Positions 7,834-14,932 of a stretch of DNA of 50,941 nt are shown in pieces. The stretch comes from UBA2428 sp002343545 (GTDB lineage: Bacteria; Bdellovibrionota; UBA2428). Every line of letters begins with the position of its first letter. The stretch's first letter is position 1. The position numbers were made by a program, and so were the translations under genes. Below the pieces are notes generated by a model that was not told where the DNA came from, did no database searches, and saw only the letters and a list, made by a program, of their open reading frames with translations. The stretch spans positions 1 to 50,941 of the forward strand of contig CALFZE010000013.1 in NCBI GenBank assembly GCA_937952285.1, given 5' to 3'.

Positions 7834-7942
7834 AATCCCGATCCGAAAGGGTCGGGATTCTCGGGGGACTGGGGGTGAAGCCCCCTGCCGAAGGTCATTG
7901 GGGACTGACGTCAGTCCCCTTGCTTGCCAGCCTCAAATGACC
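7834..7942. repeat. Cluster of three palindromes
   Basis: Three hairpins follow one another. First, 7834-7844/7849-7859 is an 11-bp stem with a GAAA loop. Second, 7871-7875/7881-7885 pairs GGGGG with CCCCC. Third, 7900-7919 is a perfect 20-bp palindrome (GGGGACTGAC/GTCAGTCCCC) enclosed by outer arms GGTCATT (7893-7899) and AATGACC (7936-7942). None is followed by a T-tract on either strand, so ordinary terminators are unlikely. An origin, transfer or resolution site of the element is possible. No gene is seen in 7823-8044. Confidence 0.6.
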
Positions 7943-8044
7943 CAACTTACAAACCTATAAAAAAACCACAAAACCAGATTCAATTCCTACAGCCAAAACG
8001 CAACACTTCAACAATTCTCGGTGCCCAAATCTTCGATTCAAACT

Positions 8045-8359
8045 CTACGCTGCAAGCTTCGGCTCTCGTGTCACATTGATTTCCATTTTGTAGCCAAGTG
8101 CCTTTAGAACTTTGAAAACCATATCAAAAGACGGTGCTCGTTTCTTGTCTCCGACTTCGAGGCGGGCGATGAGCGGCTGGCTTACACCTGCGGCTTTAGC
8201 AAGTGCTGCCTGTGACATCCCAGAGCGTGCGCGAAGGTCCGCAACTAAGTGTGCAACCTGAAGATAAAACCTGCGCTCATCGAAAAGGAATTTGAGTTCT
8301 TTATCCTTGAGCTGGCGTTCAAGTACGGTCCCGAGAGATACACCTTTTTGCTTTTTCAT
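8045..8359 (-). CDS. higA: Antitoxin HigA, XRE family
   Basis: This 104-aa protein has a Cro/C1-type helix-turn-helix at about 36-90 (ARSGMSQAALAKAAGVSQPLIARLE). It starts with the ATGA that overlaps the end of the toxin gene. Toxin-first order with an XRE antitoxin is the HigBA arrangement. HigA proteins bind and neutralise the toxin and repress their own promoter. A 14-bp palindrome in the promoter is the likely binding site. On a mobile element the pair may stabilise inheritance. Confidence 0.85.
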   Translation of the reverse strand: MKKQKGVSLGTVLERQLKDKELKFLFDERRFYLQVAHLVADLRARSGMSQAALAKAAGVSQPLIARLEVGDKKRAPSFDMVFKVLKALGYKMEINVTREPKLAA

Positions 8360-8688
8360 TTTAAAACCTCTTTCATTCGTTTCCTTGCTACATCGACTTC
8401 GTGCTTTGGCGCTTTCTGGCCCTGCTTTTTGTACGAATGTAGAACGTGGATATGCTCAGGCGCCAGGGTTACATAGAAGAACCTCCAGCCACCGCCCGCG
8501 GTCCGAATCTTGATCTCCCAAAGCTTCCCGTCGATCTGGCGAAACTGACACCCAATCGCATTGAAACCGTGCCGTTCTATATCCACGAATACGGCAAGGA
8601 TCTCCGCGCGATCTGACTTCGCTAGATCCCCCAGGAAGTCCTCGAAATAGCTTCGCCCGCTGCGTGAGCGGTGGAACTCAATTTTCAC
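8356..8688 (-). CDS. higB: Toxin HigB, Gp49/RelE-like
   Basis: This 110-aa protein belongs to the phage-derived Gp49-like/RelE toxin group: FEDFLGDLAKSDRAEILAVFVDIERHG, KLWEIKIRTAGGGWRFFYV and IHVLHSYKKQGQKAPKHEVDVARKRM are characteristic. Such toxins are ribosome-dependent mRNA interferases. The start is GTG; the ATG two bases upstream is out of frame and runs directly into a stop. The gene overlaps higA by 4 bp. A promoter with an internal palindrome lies directly upstream. Confidence 0.88.
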   Translation of the reverse strand: MKIEFHRSRSGRSYFEDFLGDLAKSDRAEILAVFVDIERHGFNAIGCQFRQIDGKLWEIKIRTAGGGWRFFYVTLAPEHIHVLHSYKKQGQKAPKHEVDVARKRMKEVLK

Positions 8689-8696
8689 ATCTTTAC

Positions 8697-8723
8697 ACTA
8701 TAACCATATGGTTATTAAGTCAA
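8697..8723 (-). promoter_or_regulatory. higBA promoter with operator palindrome
   Basis: On the minus strand TTGACT (8723-8718) and TATAGT (8702-8697) make a -35/-10 pair with 15-bp spacing. A perfect palindrome TAACCATATGGTTA (8701-8714) fills the spacer and touches the -10. This is the layout expected for autorepression by HigA. Confidence 0.6.
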
Positions 8724-8740
8724 GTATTGGGTAAGATCCA

Positions 8741-9316
8741 TCATTTCGGCTTTTTATCAAAAAGCGCTTCAACTTCTTCCCATGTGCCCGAAGATTCAGA
8801 ATCATCATCATCGACATTTTCATTCTCAAGTTGGGAAGCGAAGAAGGCCGCATCTTGTTTATTTCCAAGCTCAATTTTGGCTCTATAGCCTTTAGTAAAC
8901 CTTTGATCTCGTGGACGAATAACCTTCTCTCGGTTTCTTACATAGTCAAAGTCTACGACCCAGAGCCTAAGACCAAGTAGCCGAAAGAGGCGCATCAAAG
9001 TGTCAAAGCGCGGATTGCCTTCTTTTGAAAGCATTCTGTAGAGCGACATCCGACTGATCTTCGCTTTCTCTGCAACCTTACCAATGCCGATTCCCTGGAT
9101 GACGAGCAGAAGGCCCTTTCTAAAGTGCATAAGGGTGTCCGTGTCGTCGTACTCAGCGCAAGTCTTTAGGAAATCCATGTAAACCGATTCGTCAGCCAAG
9201 AATCCCGTTAGCTGTGCTTTCGAATAATTCCTGGAGGCTTTCCTGCGCTCGATTAAAACCGTAAACGCTTCGAGCGCGATCTGATCTGACGTTTCTTTCC
9301 ACGGACCACTTCCCAT
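8741..9316 (-). CDS. HigA-like HTH regulator, no toxin beside it
   Basis: This 191-aa protein has a helix-turn-helix at about 74-120 (IGIGKVAEKAKISRMSLYRMLSKEGNPRFDTLMRLFRLLGL). That matches the antidote-type HigA family paired with short RelE-like toxins. It is about twice the usual length: an N-terminal 60 residues and an acidic tail (NVDDDDSESSGTWEE). No toxin gene adjoins it, and higB already has its own higA. It may regulate element genes. There is no Shine-Dalgarno sequence before the ATG; TATAAG lies 10 nt upstream. Confidence 0.7.
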   Translation of the reverse strand: MGSGPWKETSDQIALEAFTVLIERRKASRNYSKAQLTGFLADESVYMDFLKTCAEYDDTDTLMHFRKGLLLVIQGIGIGKVAEKAKISRMSLYRMLSKEGNPRFDTLMRLFRLLGLRLWVVDFDYVRNREKVIRPRDQRFTKGYRAKIELGNKQDAAFFASQLENENVDDDDSESSGTWEEVEALFDKKPK

Positions 9317-9640
9317 TATGGCGTCACTTATACGTTACATTGATCTATTTGTCTTGTTTAAAATAGGCACATAAGTCTAGGAACTTCAGTCGCTTAAGGA
9401 AAAATCTAAAAATTTTAGCGCCTGTTTTCATTTAAAATCTGACGTCTCTATCCCTGTTTAAATGGAGCCTGGCGCCGATTTTCAGCAAAAAAACGAACGG
9501 TTTTGCCTTATGTCCCTTTAATAGGAGATCTTCTCCCGACCCTACCGTGAAAAATCGGCCGGTCTTGTTTAACCCCTGCCTCTCCTACCTGATCGATATC
9601 GGGCGGATGTGGTTTCAAAATAAAATTTTGGAGCGACATC
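9317..9640. other. Intergenic region before mobC, possible oriT
   Basis: No gene is seen in these 324 bases. The region is AT-rich and contains several TTTAAA/GTTTAA words. It also holds a copy of the GTGAAAAATC repeat at 9546, a short hairpin CCTGAT-CGAT-ATCGGG (9588-9603) and CAAAAT-AAA-ATTTTG just before the mobC Shine-Dalgarno GGAG. The transfer origin of a mobC-relaxase pair usually lies in such a position, but no nick consensus could be identified. Confidence 0.4.
9546..9589 (+). repeat. Leader repeat, copy 1 (before mobC)
   Basis: The stretch starting GTGAAAAATC and ending TCTCCTACCT resembles 12509-12551 before the excisionase-like gene: both share GTGAAAAATC, a following CGG, TTGTTT, ACCC, GCC and CTCCTAC in the same order with one gap. 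About three quarters of positions match. Shared regulation of mobilization and excision is an inference. Confidence 0.45.
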
Positions 9641-10006
9641 ATGCCTACTGCCGAATCCAATCAATCCCCCGCCCGTACACCATCCCGCGATCATAAACGC
9701 ACTACTGTCCGTTTCACGGATAGCGAGTTTGATCGCATCACGGATGAAGCCCGCATAGCCGGACTTAGTATCCCGCAGATTCTAAAACTTTCTCACTTCT
9801 CAAGGCGGAAGTTGAAACTTCTCTTTGATGAAACGGATCGCTTGTTTTTTTGCGCAGAAATCCGCCGCATCGGAAATAACGTCAATCAGATCGCCCGCCG
9901 TGTGAACAGCGGCGCCCTTGAGGGTTGGCATTCTGAGTTTTCAAAAGCAGTCACCGCCCTTACCGAGATTCAAACACTCGCGGTGGAGGCATATGGCAGT
10001 CGTTAG
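9641..10006 (+). CDS. mobC: Mobilization protein MobC
   Basis: This 121-aa protein is a relaxosome accessory factor. The N-terminal half resembles a ribbon-helix-helix (TTVRFTDSEFDRITDEARIAGLSIPQ), and the diagnostic MobC motif EIRRIGNNVNQIARRVNSG lies at about 74-92. Family members bind oriT and help the relaxase open the strands. The start has GGAG at 8 nt. The end overlaps the relaxase start by 14 bp, so the two are coupled. Confidence 0.88.
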   Translation: MPTAESNQSPARTPSRDHKRTTVRFTDSEFDRITDEARIAGLSIPQILKLSHFSRRKLKLLFDETDRLFFCAEIRRIGNNVNQIARRVNSGALEGWHSEFSKAVTALTEIQTLAVEAYGSR

Positions 10007-11858
10007 CATCAAATGGAGCAAAGATGCCTCAGCATATTTGAAATATGTGCAGCGCGAGCGTGGAGAGGACGACATTACTAGTAGCTCTGATTGCAGCGTT
10101 GAAAACGCGCAAAGCGACTTTGAGAATGTACGCAAAGAGCATCGCAATGAAAAGGGCAATCAGACCCTTCACATTGTGCAGTCCTTCAGCCCGGAAGATA
10201 GTCAGAACTCAACTCCCGAGCAGCTACACGCAGTTGGCATTAGTTTAGCTGAAGAAAACTTCAAGGGGCATCAGTTTGTAATCCGAACGCATACAGACAA
10301 GGCGCACTTTCATAACCACATCGTCGTCAACACGGTGAACGCTGAAACCGGCAAGAAGATCGAGAACAAGCGCTCACTGATTCAAAAACTCAGGGACTCA
10401 AGCGACAAACTCTGCGCAGAAAACGGACTATCCGTCATAAACCGCGATGCAAACGAGCGGGCGGCGAGGCTTCCGTTCAAAGTTCAGCAGATGATAAGAC
10501 GTGGCGGAAAGTCTTACATCTTTGATCTTGTCCAAAAGGCAGATGTCGCAAGATCAATTGCTTCAAGTTTTGATGAATACCGCGATATTTTGCAGAGCTT
10601 TAAGATTCGCGCCGTCATCGAAGAAAAGAACATCTCGTATTTTTATCCGGGCCACGACAAGGCCAAGCGTGGATCAAAGCTCGGAAAAAATTATGACAAA
10701 GCGGGACTCATTGAAGCGTTTAAATCCAACGACGAGAAGTATGCAAAGAGGCCGGAGTTAAAGTCACTATTTTTAAAACACGCGGATACGATTGCTAAAC
10801 ATGGAATGCCGCCTGCACCCGGCGATGCTGGAAAGTTTACTAACCCCTGGAGTGGCAAAGATCATCCGTTCAAGGATCACACTCAGTACACCAAAATTGA
10901 GCGCCGCAAGTCCGAGAAGTCATTTCACTCAGACCGCGAGCTAAAGCGCATATCAGTTCCCGCATCCGAGATCAGAAAAGCGCGCGAGGCGAGCATTCTC
11001 GTCTACTGCGACCGAAACAAAATCGCTCTCACAAAGAATCAAAATGGCGAAACGGTTATTAAAGGCCGCGAGTTCGTCTCTGTTACAGATTTTGAATTCA
11101 AGAATAATAAAAACGGCACAAGCGGAAGTCTGATTGACCTGGTGGCTGTGCACAGGAACATGACGCTGCTTCAAGCAACGGCGCACATCACGGGTAATGA
11201 AAAGCTCCTTCTCCTTGAGGAACACATGGGGGAGGCAAAGCGTAAATACACCTCCTTTTATATTCCAAGACCCGACCGGCCTGATTGGAAAACAGGCGTC
11301 GCGCAAGTTTCACGTTTCCTCAGCTCAAATGGAGCAAGTCCGAGTCTTGCCCCGCATCTCTTAAGCAACAAAATGGCGCAGACAAACAAAGGTGGCTTGA
11401 TCCGCTTACTTGCAAAAGATGGCGCAACTGCGGCGCTTGAATTCTTCGAGAAGCCTCCTGGCCAGTGGAAGAAAAGGAATCACGGTAAGTCTACGACGCC
11501 TTTTTACTCTGAACGTGGTTCATCGCGAAAGACGCTACTTTTTACAGATCCATTTTCGCTATTTCGCCATGTGGGCGAGTCTCTATTCAGCGGGAAAAAA
11601 CGAGACGTTGGCCTTCTCGGACTTCTTGATGGAAGCGACACGGTGGTTCATCACTTCGTTGCAGAACACCCGCGCGTCGATACCCTTTACTTTGTCCCAT
11701 CCCATTCGAGCGGAATGTCGAAGGTCGAACTCGACTTGTTCAACAATCTAAAATTCAAACTAAAAAATTTCGGAATCGGAATTGAATCCGTAACGCATGA
11801 GCGAATGCACGATATCGCGCTCGGAAAGGAGGAACGAGAGTTCGGCCTTAGCCTCTAA
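9993..11858 (+). CDS. MOBP-type relaxase with C-terminal primase-like part
   Basis: This 621-aa relaxase nicks oriT and pilots the transferred strand. The start ATG has GGAGG 4 nt upstream; a longer frame begins earlier but has no better signal. The MobA/VirD2 domain shows a Tyr near residues 15-18 and the metal-binding triad HTDKAHFHNH (H100, H105, H107). Residues 325-405 resemble the primase zinc-domain segment found in DUF3991/CHC2 proteins (GSLIDLVAVHRNMTLLQATAHITG) but lack the cysteines. Residues 510-600 look like a diverged Toprim domain. The coupled mobC and the absence of transfer-pore genes make it a mobilizable, not self-transmissible, system. Confidence 0.85.
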   Translation: MAVVSIKWSKDASAYLKYVQRERGEDDITSSSDCSVENAQSDFENVRKEHRNEKGNQTLHIVQSFSPEDSQNSTPEQLHAVGISLAEENFKGHQFVIRTHTDKAHFHNHIVVNTVNAETGKKIENKRSLIQKLRDSSDKLCAENGLSVINRDANERAARLPFKVQQMIRRGGKSYIFDLVQKADVARSIASSFDEYRDILQSFKIRAVIEEKNISYFYPGHDKAKRGSKLGKNYDKAGLIEAFKSNDEKYAKRPELKSLFLKHADTIAKHGMPPAPGDAGKFTNPWSGKDHPFKDHTQYTKIERRKSEKSFHSDRELKRISVPASEIRKAREASILVYCDRNKIALTKNQNGETVIKGREFVSVTDFEFKNNKNGTSGSLIDLVAVHRNMTLLQATAHITGNEKLLLLEEHMGEAKRKYTSFYIPRPDRPDWKTGVAQVSRFLSSNGASPSLAPHLLSNKMAQTNKGGLIRLLAKDGATAALEFFEKPPGQWKKRNHGKSTTPFYSERGSSRKTLLFTDPFSLFRHVGESLFSGKKRDVGLLGLLDGSDTVVHHFVAEHPRVDTLYFVPSHSSGMSKVELDLFNNLKFKLKNFGIGIESVTHERMHDIALGKEEREFGLSL

Positions 11859-11896
11859 CCCCAAACCGCCAACTGTAGCCCAAAGGAGTAAAAGAT

Positions 11897-12160
11897 ATGT
11901 CTTATTTGATGAGCAAAATGATGCGGAAAAAAGATTACCCAAAGGATCACAAGATCACGGAAGAAAGTTTCAAGAAATTGATTCGAAAAGCGCAATTTAG
12001 AGAAGTCACGTTTGATGAGTACCGCGCCTTTCTTCATGGCCCAAAGGTTAACAGCGAGCTTCAGCATGACTACGAATGCATGGAAGAGGACTTCCAAAAC
12101 AAGGGTCAGTACCTCAACTGGCTAGTTGAGCGCCGCCTGAAAGATGGCCACATCCTCTAG
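11897..12160 (+). CDS. Unknown 87-aa protein, paralogue A
   Basis: This gene has a good Shine-Dalgarno (AAAGGAG) and codes for 87 aa, charged, predicted helical, with no cysteine pair or signal peptide. It shares 47 of 87 residues with the next gene without gaps. Conserved blocks are MSYLMS-MM at the start, KKL-RK, FRE-TF-EY in the middle, and GQ-LNWL-E-RLKDG at the end. The family is not recognised. It lies 38 bp behind the relaxase and could be part of the mobilization unit or a DNA-binding or anti-restriction factor; none of these is shown. Confidence 0.7.
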   Translation: MSYLMSKMMRKKDYPKDHKITEESFKKLIRKAQFREVTFDEYRAFLHGPKVNSELQHDYECMEEDFQNKGQYLNWLVERRLKDGHIL

Positions 12161-12213
12161 TGGTTTGTGTGTGAGCCGAACTTAGAGAATCAAAATCGAG
12201 AGGAGCAAACGAA

Positions 12214-12477
12214 ATGTCATATTTAATGAGCCAAATGATGCACAGGCAAAACTATCCGCAGGTCCACGAATGCACCGAGGCGAGCTACAAGAAGCTCGCA
12301 AGAAAAGAGCGTTTTCGTGAAACGACTTTTGAAGAATATCAAAAGTTTTGCGCAGGCAAAGACTGCGGAGGTTTTCTTCAAATGGATTACGAGTTTATGG
12401 GGCGAGGCTTCGCGACTAGAGGCCAGTTTCTCAACTGGCTCCTGGAGAAGCGCCTCAAAGACGGTCGCGTCATTTAG
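12214..12477 (+). CDS. Unknown 87-aa protein, paralogue B
   Basis: This is the second copy of a tandem duplication, also 87 aa, with GAGGAG before the ATG. It has the same conserved ends as paralogue A; the middle (residues 45-60, KFCAGKDCGGF) is most diverged and includes two cysteines absent from A. Retention of two diverged copies suggests both are functional, perhaps as a heteromer. A terminator-like hairpin follows. Confidence 0.7.
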   Translation: MSYLMSQMMHRQNYPQVHECTEASYKKLARKERFRETTFEEYQKFCAGKDCGGFLQMDYEFMGRGFATRGQFLNWLLEKRLKDGRVI

Positions 12478-12508
12478 CCTCGCTACCCACGAATTTCGTC
12501 GCCTACAG

Positions 12509-12551
12509 GTGAAAAATCCTGCGGCTTTGTTTTACCCAGCCCCTCCTACGT
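12509..12551 (+). repeat. Leader repeat, copy 2 (before excisionase)
   Basis: GTGAAAAATC through CTCCTACGT is a diverged copy of the sequence at 9546-9589 before mobC, in the same orientation and a similar position relative to the next gene (about 35-50 bp from its end to the start codon). Confidence 0.45.
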
Positions 12552-12576
12552 CTATCCACGCGGACGGGGTTTTTTT
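12540..12576 (+). terminator. Probable terminator after the 87-aa genes
   Basis: CCCC at 12540-12543 and CGTC at 12549-12552 can pair with GACGGGG at 12563-12569, and TTTTTTT follows at 12570-12576. The stem is imperfect. It would separate the relaxase/87-aa unit from xis-int. Confidence 0.5.
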
Positions 12577-12586
12577 AGGGAGGCTT

Positions 12587-12808
12587 ATGGATAGAAATTT
12601 ATCCCGGCCTGAGTTAGAAACGACTGATTCCACGTTCTTTGACAAATTAAAGTGGCTGACCTCGAAAGAAGCCGCGTTCCTGCTTCGCACCTCTGTTGGC
12701 CAGGTTAGAAACCTGGTCTGGAAGGGAAGGTTGAAATCCTTCCACTTCGGAACAAGGTTGCGATTCCTTCGAAGTGATGTCGAAAGCCTTTTAAGGCCTG
12801 CTTTTTAA
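12587..12808 (+). CDS. Excisionase-like HTH protein
   Basis: This 73-aa protein has a winged-helix/MerR-type HTH (HTH_17 group) at 22-70: WLTSKEAAFLLRTSVGQVRNLVWKGRLKSFHFGTRLRFLRSDVESLL. Excisionases of integrative elements often have this form and bend DNA next to att. The start is chosen at the ATG with AGGGAGG three bases upstream; a longer frame overlaps paralogue B and is rejected. The gene is 13 bp in front of the integrase, whose Shine-Dalgarno begins inside its stop codon. Confidence 0.75.
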   Translation: MDRNLSRPELETTDSTFFDKLKWLTSKEAAFLLRTSVGQVRNLVWKGRLKSFHFGTRLRFLRSDVESLLRPAF

Positions 12809-12821
12809 AGGAGGCTGACAA

Positions 12822-13973
12822 ATGGCAATTACATCTTACAGTGAAAAACTCACAGGCGAGATACTCTGGAAAGTATCTGCATGCGTGAGAAGTAATAAAA
12901 ATCCGTCCGTTCGAGTACAGAAGGCGAAATTCGCCCTCAAATCCGAATGGGAGGCAAAACGAGAAGAAACTCGGTTAATCCGAGAGTGTGAACGCGAAGT
13001 TTCGATTCGAGAAAACCAAGGCGAAAGTTGGGGCGCACTTGTTGAAGCTTGGGAGCGGCATCTTGCGAGAGCAAAGGCTGATTCCTTAAGTGATACAACG
13101 CGAACCGATTATATCAATGCACTCAGAAAGCACACTCTACTTTGGTGGAAGCGGCAAGCTGCCGCAATCACCAGAGCCGATGTTATGGAAGTGTTGAACC
13201 AGCTCAAAGCGCATTCCTCCTCGATCAGTTATCAAAACAAGCTGAAAGTAATCATCAATCAGATTTTTACATTCGGAATTGAGAACCGATTGGTGAGTGG
13301 AATGGACCGAAGCCCTGCATGGGGAATTAGTCTCGGTCGGGATGAAGAAAAGAAACCTGAAATCCTAACTCTGACTGAGATTAGAAAGCTTCTTCAAGAA
13401 GCCAGACGAATGAACCATGAATGGTTTCCGGTATGGTCAACGGCACTGCTCACAGGGATGAGAAGCGGCGAACTCTATGCGCTTCTTTGGACTGACATTG
13501 ACTTTGAAAACAAGACGATTACAGTCAACAAATCGTACAATCCCCGCATGAAGGTGATTAAAAGCACCAAGGCCGGATACTGGCGACACGTCCCCCTGTC
13601 AGATGAGTTGATCGCGCTCCTGAACGAACTGAAGGCCCAAGAGCCTAATCGCCGTGAAGTCCTCCCCAGGTTCTACGAATGGACTAGAGGGGGACAGGCA
13701 AGGATCTTAAGGGCGTTCTGTGCGGGCGTGGGTATTCCATCCATCAAGTTTCACACCTTGAGAGCGTGTTTCTCAACACAGCTCATTCGGAGCAGTGTTG
13801 CTCCGGCGGTGGTGATGAAAATATGTGGGTGGAAGGATCTGGAGACTATGCAACGCTACATTCGACTGGCAGGGATCGAAACCCAAGGCGCGACCAACGT
13901 GCTGAAGGTACTACCTGCGGCAGATGTCGCGGCTCAGGTCGTAAATCTCTTCACCAAAGAGCGCATTGAATAA
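12822..13973 (+). CDS. Tyrosine integrase
   Basis: This 383-aa site-specific recombinase has a SAM-like core-binding domain (about 68-160) and a catalytic domain with R214 (TGMRSGEL), H311 and R314 (FHTLR), W337 in place of the second His (CGWKD) and nucleophile Y346 (MQRYIRLAG). The N-terminal 60 residues probably form an arm-binding part. The Shine-Dalgarno is AAAGGAGG. It lies at the end of the element far from tRNA-Ser, and 11-bp repeats suited to arm binding follow 40 bp downstream. Confidence 0.93.
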   Translation: MAITSYSEKLTGEILWKVSACVRSNKNPSVRVQKAKFALKSEWEAKREETRLIRECEREVSIRENQGESWGALVEAWERHLARAKADSLSDTTRTDYINALRKHTLLWWKRQAAAITRADVMEVLNQLKAHSSSISYQNKLKVIINQIFTFGIENRLVSGMDRSPAWGISLGRDEEKKPEILTLTEIRKLLQEARRMNHEWFPVWSTALLTGMRSGELYALLWTDIDFENKTITVNKSYNPRMKVIKSTKAGYWRHVPLSDELIALLNELKAQEPNRREVLPRFYEWTRGGQARILRAFCAGVGIPSIKFHTLRACFSTQLIRSSVAPAVVMKICGWKDLETMQRYIRLAGIETQGATNVLKVLPAADVAAQVVNLFTKERIE

Positions 13974-14013
13974 TGGCCGAACTCATTTCGCCCCCACGAC
14001 AAAAACGCGGGGT

Positions 14014-14035
14014 TGTCTGAGTTCTGTCTGAGTCT
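14014..14035 (+). repeat. Two tandem 11-bp CTGAG repeats, right end
   Basis: TGTCTGAGTTC and TGTCTGAGTCT follow one another with CTGAG at 14017 and 14028, the same 11-bp period and orientation as at 5018-5050. They sit just behind the integrase gene, inside the candidate right att site. Confidence 0.6.
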
Positions 14036-14088
14036 TGGTCCAGGCCCTTGAATTTGTTCAAAAGGCGGCGAATCCGCCAACCGCGTTG

Positions 14089-14104
14089 CGCCACTTCAAA
14101 TCAG
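14089..14104 (+). repeat. Candidate att site, right copy
   Basis: CGCCACTTCAAATCAG matches 4890-4905 at 13 of 16 positions. It lies 8 bp before the stop codon of the GGDEF gene and about 55 bp beyond the 11-bp repeats. No longer tRNA fragment is present here. Confidence 0.4.
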
Positions 14105-14112
14105 AATATCGT

Positions 14113-14784
14113 CTACGCCTCGCCCGGGCCTTCGTACTGGCCAATAATTTTGTCCAGCGCTTCGCGCAGAAGGAACGATTCCGTGACGTCTACCTTTTTG
14201 GCGACTTTGGAAAGCCGTTCAAGTTGTGCGCGAGTGTAATAATTGCTCTTCAGCACCATTTTTTCTTCGACGGCTAAAACCACGCGGTCACGGCCGAACT
14301 TTTTAGCCATGTAGAGAGCGCTGTCGGCGTTCCGCAAGAGCGTCATTCCATCCGACCCATCTTTAGGGTAGGTCGCGATCCCGGCGCTGACGGTAAACGT
14401 CACCTCGACGGCCTTCTTGTTCTCGTCCTTAAAAAGAAACTTCTTGGCCGAGATCAACCTGCGTACATCCTCAAAGGCGATGAGCGCCTCTTCTTTCTCA
14501 GAATCAGACAGGATCAAGAGAAACTCTTCTCCGGCAAAGCGGCCGGCGGAATCCTGAGATCGGATATTCTTCTTAAGAATTTCCGCCAAGGCAACGAGCG
14601 CTTGGTCTCCGATCGAGCGGCCGAACGTTTCGTTGAGTTTCGTGAAATGGTCTATGTCCAAGAGGACAACGCTGAATCCGCCTTTCGCGGATTTCGAGTT
14701 CTTTACTCGATTTTCGAGGGCCTTTTGGACTCCCTCTCTCGAAAGTAGGCCCGTAAGTTCGTCGCGTTCTGCCTTCTTTGCCAT
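14113..14784 (-). CDS. Diguanylate cyclase fused to ribbon-helix-helix domain
   Basis: This 223-aa protein starts at the ATG preceded by GGGGGAG; an in-frame ATG 24 bp upstream is less likely. Residues 1-170 form a GGDEF domain with active signature AGEEF at 84-88 and a product-inhibition site RSQD at 75-78, so it should make c-di-GMP and be feedback-regulated. Residues 176-216 (KMVLKSNYYT, then RAQLERLSKVAKKV, turn, LLREALDKII) have the strand-helix-turn-helix pattern of CopG/MetJ-type DNA-binding proteins. RHH dimerisation would also bring two GGDEF domains together, which catalysis requires. There is no receiver or transmembrane segment. Confidence 0.8.
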   Translation of the reverse strand: MAKKAERDELTGLLSREGVQKALENRVKNSKSAKGGFSVVLLDIDHFTKLNETFGRSIGDQALVALAEILKKNIRSQDSAGRFAGEEFLLILSDSEKEEALIAFEDVRRLISAKKFLFKDENKKAVEVTFTVSAGIATYPKDGSDGMTLLRNADSALYMAKKFGRDRVVLAVEEKMVLKSNYYTRAQLERLSKVAKKVDVTESFLLREALDKIIGQYEGPGEA

Positions 14785-14932
14785 ATGCTCCCCCTGTATA
14801 TGTCGCATGTATATATATACGGCATAAATGCATACGAACTTGAGTCATGGCTTTGACGACGCTTTGCTTCGGGGTTGCTTTGAAGCCACGACCCGATTGC
14901 CGCCCGGCCTCGCAAGGGGATAAGTCGGAGAA
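14785..14932. promoter_or_regulatory. Divergent promoter region with AT palindrome
   Basis: These 148 bp separate the GGDEF-RHH gene and the next gene on the plus strand. GTATATATATAC (14809-14820) is a perfect 12-bp palindrome about 25 bp from the GGDEF start, and ATGCATT/TATGCC words lie beside it. It could serve as the -10 and/or an operator for the RHH domain. This is inference. Confidence 0.35.

Noticed and set aside
7834..7859. 11-bp hairpin as intrinsic terminator of the 54-aa gene
   Set aside because: No T-tract follows on either strand; the T-run lies in front of the stem on the plus strand.
14041..14076. CCCTTGAATTT near 14047 as att core matching CATTTGAATT by tRNA-Ser
   Set aside because: The match is shorter than the 13/16 repeat at 14089-14104 and needs a gap.
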